A stretch of 41,761 bases of DNA from contig JAEXAJ010000226.1 in NCBI GenBank assembly GCA_023458215.1, forward strand, positions 1-41,761. Reading direction: 5' to 3'. The translations under genes and the position numbers were made by a program. The notes below the pieces were generated by a model. The model saw nothing but the letters and a program-made list of their open reading frames with translations. It ran no database searches and was not told where the DNA came from. This document shows, in pieces, positions 39,467-41,761 of the stretch. The stretch comes from Bacteroidota bacterium (lineage in GTDB: Bacteria; Bacteroidota; Bacteroidia; Bacteroidales; Bacteroidaceae). Position 1 is the first letter of the stretch. The number at the start of each line of letters is the position of its first letter.

Positions 39467-39508
39467 AACCTTTGTTAACCTTAAATCTAATACTATGAAA
39501 AAAATCAC
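39442..39508 (-). ncRNA. Candidate small RNA (or attenuated leader) of about 65 nt
   Basis: A near-consensus promoter (39513-39544, minus strand) is followed about 65 nt later by a strong intrinsic terminator (39442-39466). There is no ORF of useful size in between on the minus strand. The predicted transcript begins near 39508 and ends in the GGAGTAC-AGCG-GTACTCC hairpin with a U-tail. If termination is incomplete, the unit would be the leader of the glycerophosphodiesterase mRNA. On the plus strand only a 'MKKITLQM' micro-frame is seen. Confidence 0.55.
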
Positions 39509-39512
39509 ATTG

Positions 39513-39544
39513 CAAATGTAAATGTTCCGGCATTAACCTCCAAA
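39513..39544 (-). promoter_or_regulatory. Full Bacteroides-type promoter on the minus strand
   Basis: TTTG (39544-39541) and TACATTTG (39520-39513), both read on the minus strand, are separated by exactly 20 bp, the best -33/-7 match in the window. It points to the candidate small RNA. The rest of the 569-bp gap 39289-39857 shows no gene. Confidence 0.7.
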
Positions 39545-39804
39545 TTCAAGCTTGTTTTCCATGTTCCTTTTATAATTCTTTCACGGAAATTAGTTGTTCT
39601 CGAACACGAGTTGTCTTTTTGTATTCAATAGATAGTAAATGATAGCGAAATGATAATTGGGACTGTTGGCTCTTCAAAAGATGGAGAAAAGGTATGAAAT
39701 GAATGAAATTTGTAAGTGGAATGATTGAGAGGAGGCGCAAAAGTTGCAAATCTGTTTCAAACGTTTCACAGATACTTTCATGCCTTGAAAATAGTTATAA
39801 GGAG

Positions 39805-39837
39805 TTGATTTTATATAAATTATATCTTTTATTTTTG
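39805..39837 (+). promoter_or_regulatory. Promoter of the DUF3575-DUF5119 operon
   Basis: TTG (39805-39807) and TATTTTTG (39830-39837) are 22 bp apart. The start codon at 39858 follows 20 bp later. Confidence 0.5.
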
Positions 39838-39857
39838 TTGGCATACAACGCAAAGTT

Positions 39858-40781
39858 ATGGATAAACGCACTATCATATACGCTCTTTGGTTACTCTTTA
39901 TTTGTATTATACCAGGAAAGGTAGCAGGGCAGAATAGTTGGACGGAAATCTATAATTGGGTGTTGGCAGATACACAAATACCGGATAAGGAAGAAGTCTT
40001 GATGTTGATTCAGCATCACAACGGAAATCCGCAGAAGCTGGAAAAGTTGTTGCGGTATCTCAATGAAGGAAGAGCTTATACTTATTTATCAAAGTATCTG
40101 CTTCCAAGGATTAAAAGGAAAGAGAGAATAAAAGATACATTATCCATGGCAGTGTTAGAGCTGCCTACAACTACTTCGTTAATAAAAGAGCCGGTACCAC
40201 AGGGATTGTTTGCTGTACCGGAAGAGAGAGAAGGAAAGAAAGAAGAAAAGCCGGCACCGTCACAAAAAACGGTGCTGGCGTTAAAAAACAACTTGCTTTA
40301 CGACTTGGCTCTGGCTCCCAATATAGAAGTAGAGTTGCCGATAGGGCAACGTTGGTCTTTGAATGCTGAATATAAATGCCCTTGGTGGCTTAATAGTCGC
40401 CACAGTTTTTGTTATCAGCTTCTATCAGGAGGGTTAGAGGCACGGTTTTGGTTGGGAAGCAGACGTAACCGCAATCGGTTGACAGGACATTTCCTCGGAG
40501 TATATGCTGAGGGCGGTAGGTACGACTTTCAGTTTGGAGGTGAAGATGGATATCAGGGTAAGTATTATGGTGCAGCAGGGCTGACGTATGGGTATTCCCG
40601 TCAGCTAGCTCGCCACTTAGCAATCGAGTTTAGTTTGGGCGTAGGTTATCTTACTACTGAATACCGCAAATACTCTCTTTATGAAGGTGATTTGATTTGG
40701 AAAACCAGTAACCAGTATAACTTTATCGGGCCAACAAAGGCAAAGGTATCTTTGGTGTGGTTAATTACGGGAAGGAGGTGA
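39858..40781 (+). CDS. DUF3575-family outer-membrane-associated protein
   Basis: This 307-residue protein has a signal peptide ('IIYALWLLFICIIPGKVAGQ'), a helical N-terminal half ending in a charged Pro-rich linker ('EEREGKKEEKPAPSQK'), and a C-terminal beta-rich domain beginning 'LALKNNLLYDLALAPNIEVE', the DUF3575 hallmark. It continues with 'RWSLNAEYKCPWW' and ends with barrel-like strands. DUF3575 genes commonly open fimbrillin-type (FimA/Mfa) operons in Bacteroidales. Here the next gene is DUF5119, 3 bp downstream, which fits that layout. The remainder of the operon is outside the window, so a pilus role is an inference. Confidence 0.85.
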   Translation: MDKRTIIYALWLLFICIIPGKVAGQNSWTEIYNWVLADTQIPDKEEVLMLIQHHNGNPQKLEKLLRYLNEGRAYTYLSKYLLPRIKRKERIKDTLSMAVLELPTTTSLIKEPVPQGLFAVPEEREGKKEEKPAPSQKTVLALKNNLLYDLALAPNIEVELPIGQRWSLNAEYKCPWWLNSRHSFCYQLLSGGLEARFWLGSRRNRNRLTGHFLGVYAEGGRYDFQFGGEDGYQGKYYGAAGLTYGYSRQLARHLAIEFSLGVGYLTTEYRKYSLYEGDLIWKTSNQYNFIGPTKAKVSLVWLITGRR

Positions 40782-40784
40782 GGT

Positions 40785-41732
40785 GTGAAGAGTGCAAGAT
40801 ATACGTATCTGCTACTGTTGTCCTCATTGTTGATGATGTTTGCAGGGTGCGAATTTCGGGATGTACTGGATAATTATCCTGTAAGTGGAGTAGAAATCAA
40901 ACTGAACTGGATAGGAGTGACGGACAAATTACCCGAAACAATGCGAGTGATATTCTATCCAAAGGATGAAGGAGGACATCGCATTGAGAGCTATCTACCA
41001 CCTGCGGGTGGTGAAGTGAAGGTTCCGCCGGGACGTTATGCAATGGTTATTTACAACTTCAATACAGAGAGTGTGCTGATTCGTAGAGATGAGAGTTATG
41101 AAACGATTGAGGCTTACACAGGACGCTACACAGGGTTGGCAACAACCGAAGAAATGGTTTGGTCACCCGATGCGCTGTATGTAGTTGCTTTGGACGATGT
41201 AGATATAAAAAAGAGTGATGAGGTATTCTTGATGGAATACAAACCGGAAGCTGTTGTACGAAACTACTCTTTTGATATAAAAATAGTAGGTGCATCCAAT
41301 TTGTCCGGGGTTGTTTGCAGTGTTAGCGGATTGAATGGATGTTATCGTTTGGGTAAGCGTACTTGTGTATCAAGTGAGATGCCGGTCAATTCAGAGGTAG
41401 TCATTAAAGATGGAGTATTGTGGGGGCATTTTTCGCAGTTCAAGCAGTCGGAAGTTAAGAGCCGTTCAGTTATTCCGTTCATGTTGACGTTGAAACTGAT
41501 AAAAACAGATAATACGGTGCAGGAAGTGAAGGTTGATATTACCGAAGTGCTCACTCCTCCTTCTGGTGGAGGAAGTGTTGAAGAGCCTAAAGAAGAGATA
41601 CATATTGAAGTTCCTGTTCCGGGTGGTGAAATAGAAGTTGAAAAGCCGGCACCTACACCTGGTGGTGATGGTGGAATTGGTGGTGATGTTGGAGACTGGG
41701 GTGATGAAGACAATGTTGAATTACCAGTGTAA
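40785..41732 (+). CDS. DUF5119-family lipoprotein
   Basis: This is a 315-residue lipoprotein, with 'LLMMFAGC' and Cys22 followed by 'EFRDVLDNYP'. The start is a GTG at 40785, preceded by a GGAGGTGAGG stretch, an unusually good Shine-Dalgarno for this genome that spans the previous stop codon. The body, 'GVEIKLNWIGVTDKLPETMRVIFYP', 'PPGRYAMVIYNFNTESVLIR' and 'AYTGRYTGL', follows the DUF5119 pattern of fimbria-operon lipoproteins. The last 60 residues are low complexity: Pro, Glu, Val and Gly rich ('EVPVPGGEIEVEKPAPTPGG', 'GGIGGDVGDWGDED'), which look like a linker or stalk. The gene ends 29 bp before the window edge. Confidence 0.83.
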   Translation: MKSARYTYLLLLSSLLMMFAGCEFRDVLDNYPVSGVEIKLNWIGVTDKLPETMRVIFYPKDEGGHRIESYLPPAGGEVKVPPGRYAMVIYNFNTESVLIRRDESYETIEAYTGRYTGLATTEEMVWSPDALYVVALDDVDIKKSDEVFLMEYKPEAVVRNYSFDIKIVGASNLSGVVCSVSGLNGCYRLGKRTCVSSEMPVNSEVVIKDGVLWGHFSQFKQSEVKSRSVIPFMLTLKLIKTDNTVQEVKVDITEVLTPPSGGGSVEEPKEEIHIEVPVPGGEIEVEKPAPTPGGDGGIGGDVGDWGDEDNVELPV

Positions 41733-41761
41733 AATATAAATAGAACAAACAAAAATATTAA

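Noticed and set aside
39495..39521. 'MKKITLQM' leader peptide on the plus strand
   Set aside because: No gene follows it in a suitable place and the sequence is better explained as the reverse side of a minus-strand promoter.

Overview
The window looks like the chromosome of a gut Bacteroides or a close Bacteroidales relative. It carries a SusC/SusD pair with adjacent glycan-active enzymes and promoters of the Bacteroides type (-7 element TAnnTTTG). It also has serine-type lipoprotein signals, a TPR hybrid-membrane histidine kinase, DUF3575/DUF5119 fimbria-type genes, and almost no Shine-Dalgarno sequences. I did not try to name a species. There is no tRNA, rRNA, CRISPR array, transposase or phage module that I can see.

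Layout. (1) 1-9606, plus strand: the end of a polysaccharide utilisation locus, with a 5'-truncated SusC, a SusD, an exported cellobiose-2-epimerase-like protein and a 1,314-residue GH9+GH43+CBM6-like fusion enzyme. (2) 9694-20570, minus strand: a long run of co-directional housekeeping genes (cysE, an rlmL-type methyltransferase, an ORF6N protein, a DPP4-like peptidase, purD, two membrane proteins, mnmD, and a zinc/manganese-type binding protein and ATPase without a permease). (3) cysK diverges from cysE at 20745. (4) 21857-24498, minus: a flavin-type oxidase-fold protein and RNase R. (5) 24756-27706, plus: a CDF metal exporter, an SDR epimerase and a PAP2 membrane phosphatase. (6) 27726-32750, plus: a TPR histidine kinase, its LuxR-type response regulator, and two small exported proteins followed by a broken gene. 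(7) 32792-35418, minus: an AAA/PD-(D/E)XK protein of a family common in Bacteroides, and dusB. (8) 35511-38403, plus: a U32 peptidase-family protein, a thioesterase and dprA. (9) 38479-39288, minus: a lipoprotein glycerophosphodiesterase, with a candidate small RNA or attenuator in the gap behind it. (10) 39858-41732, plus: a DUF3575-DUF5119 pair.

The most informative non-coding signals are these. An identical 16-bp palindrome sits exactly 23 bp before a TATATTTG element in front of both the response regulator gene and the small exported-protein operon, which suggests an autoregulated two-component circuit with a visible target. Two sequence-unrelated intergenic arrays share an exact 22-bp period. 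A minus-strand unit with a full TTTG-N20-TACATTTG promoter and a strong intrinsic terminator about 65 nt downstream is a candidate sRNA gene. A 27-bp palindrome occurs both in the leader and inside the coding region of the ORF6N gene. Several MITE/REP-like inverted repeats sit between genes, and one is read through in frame inside mnmD.
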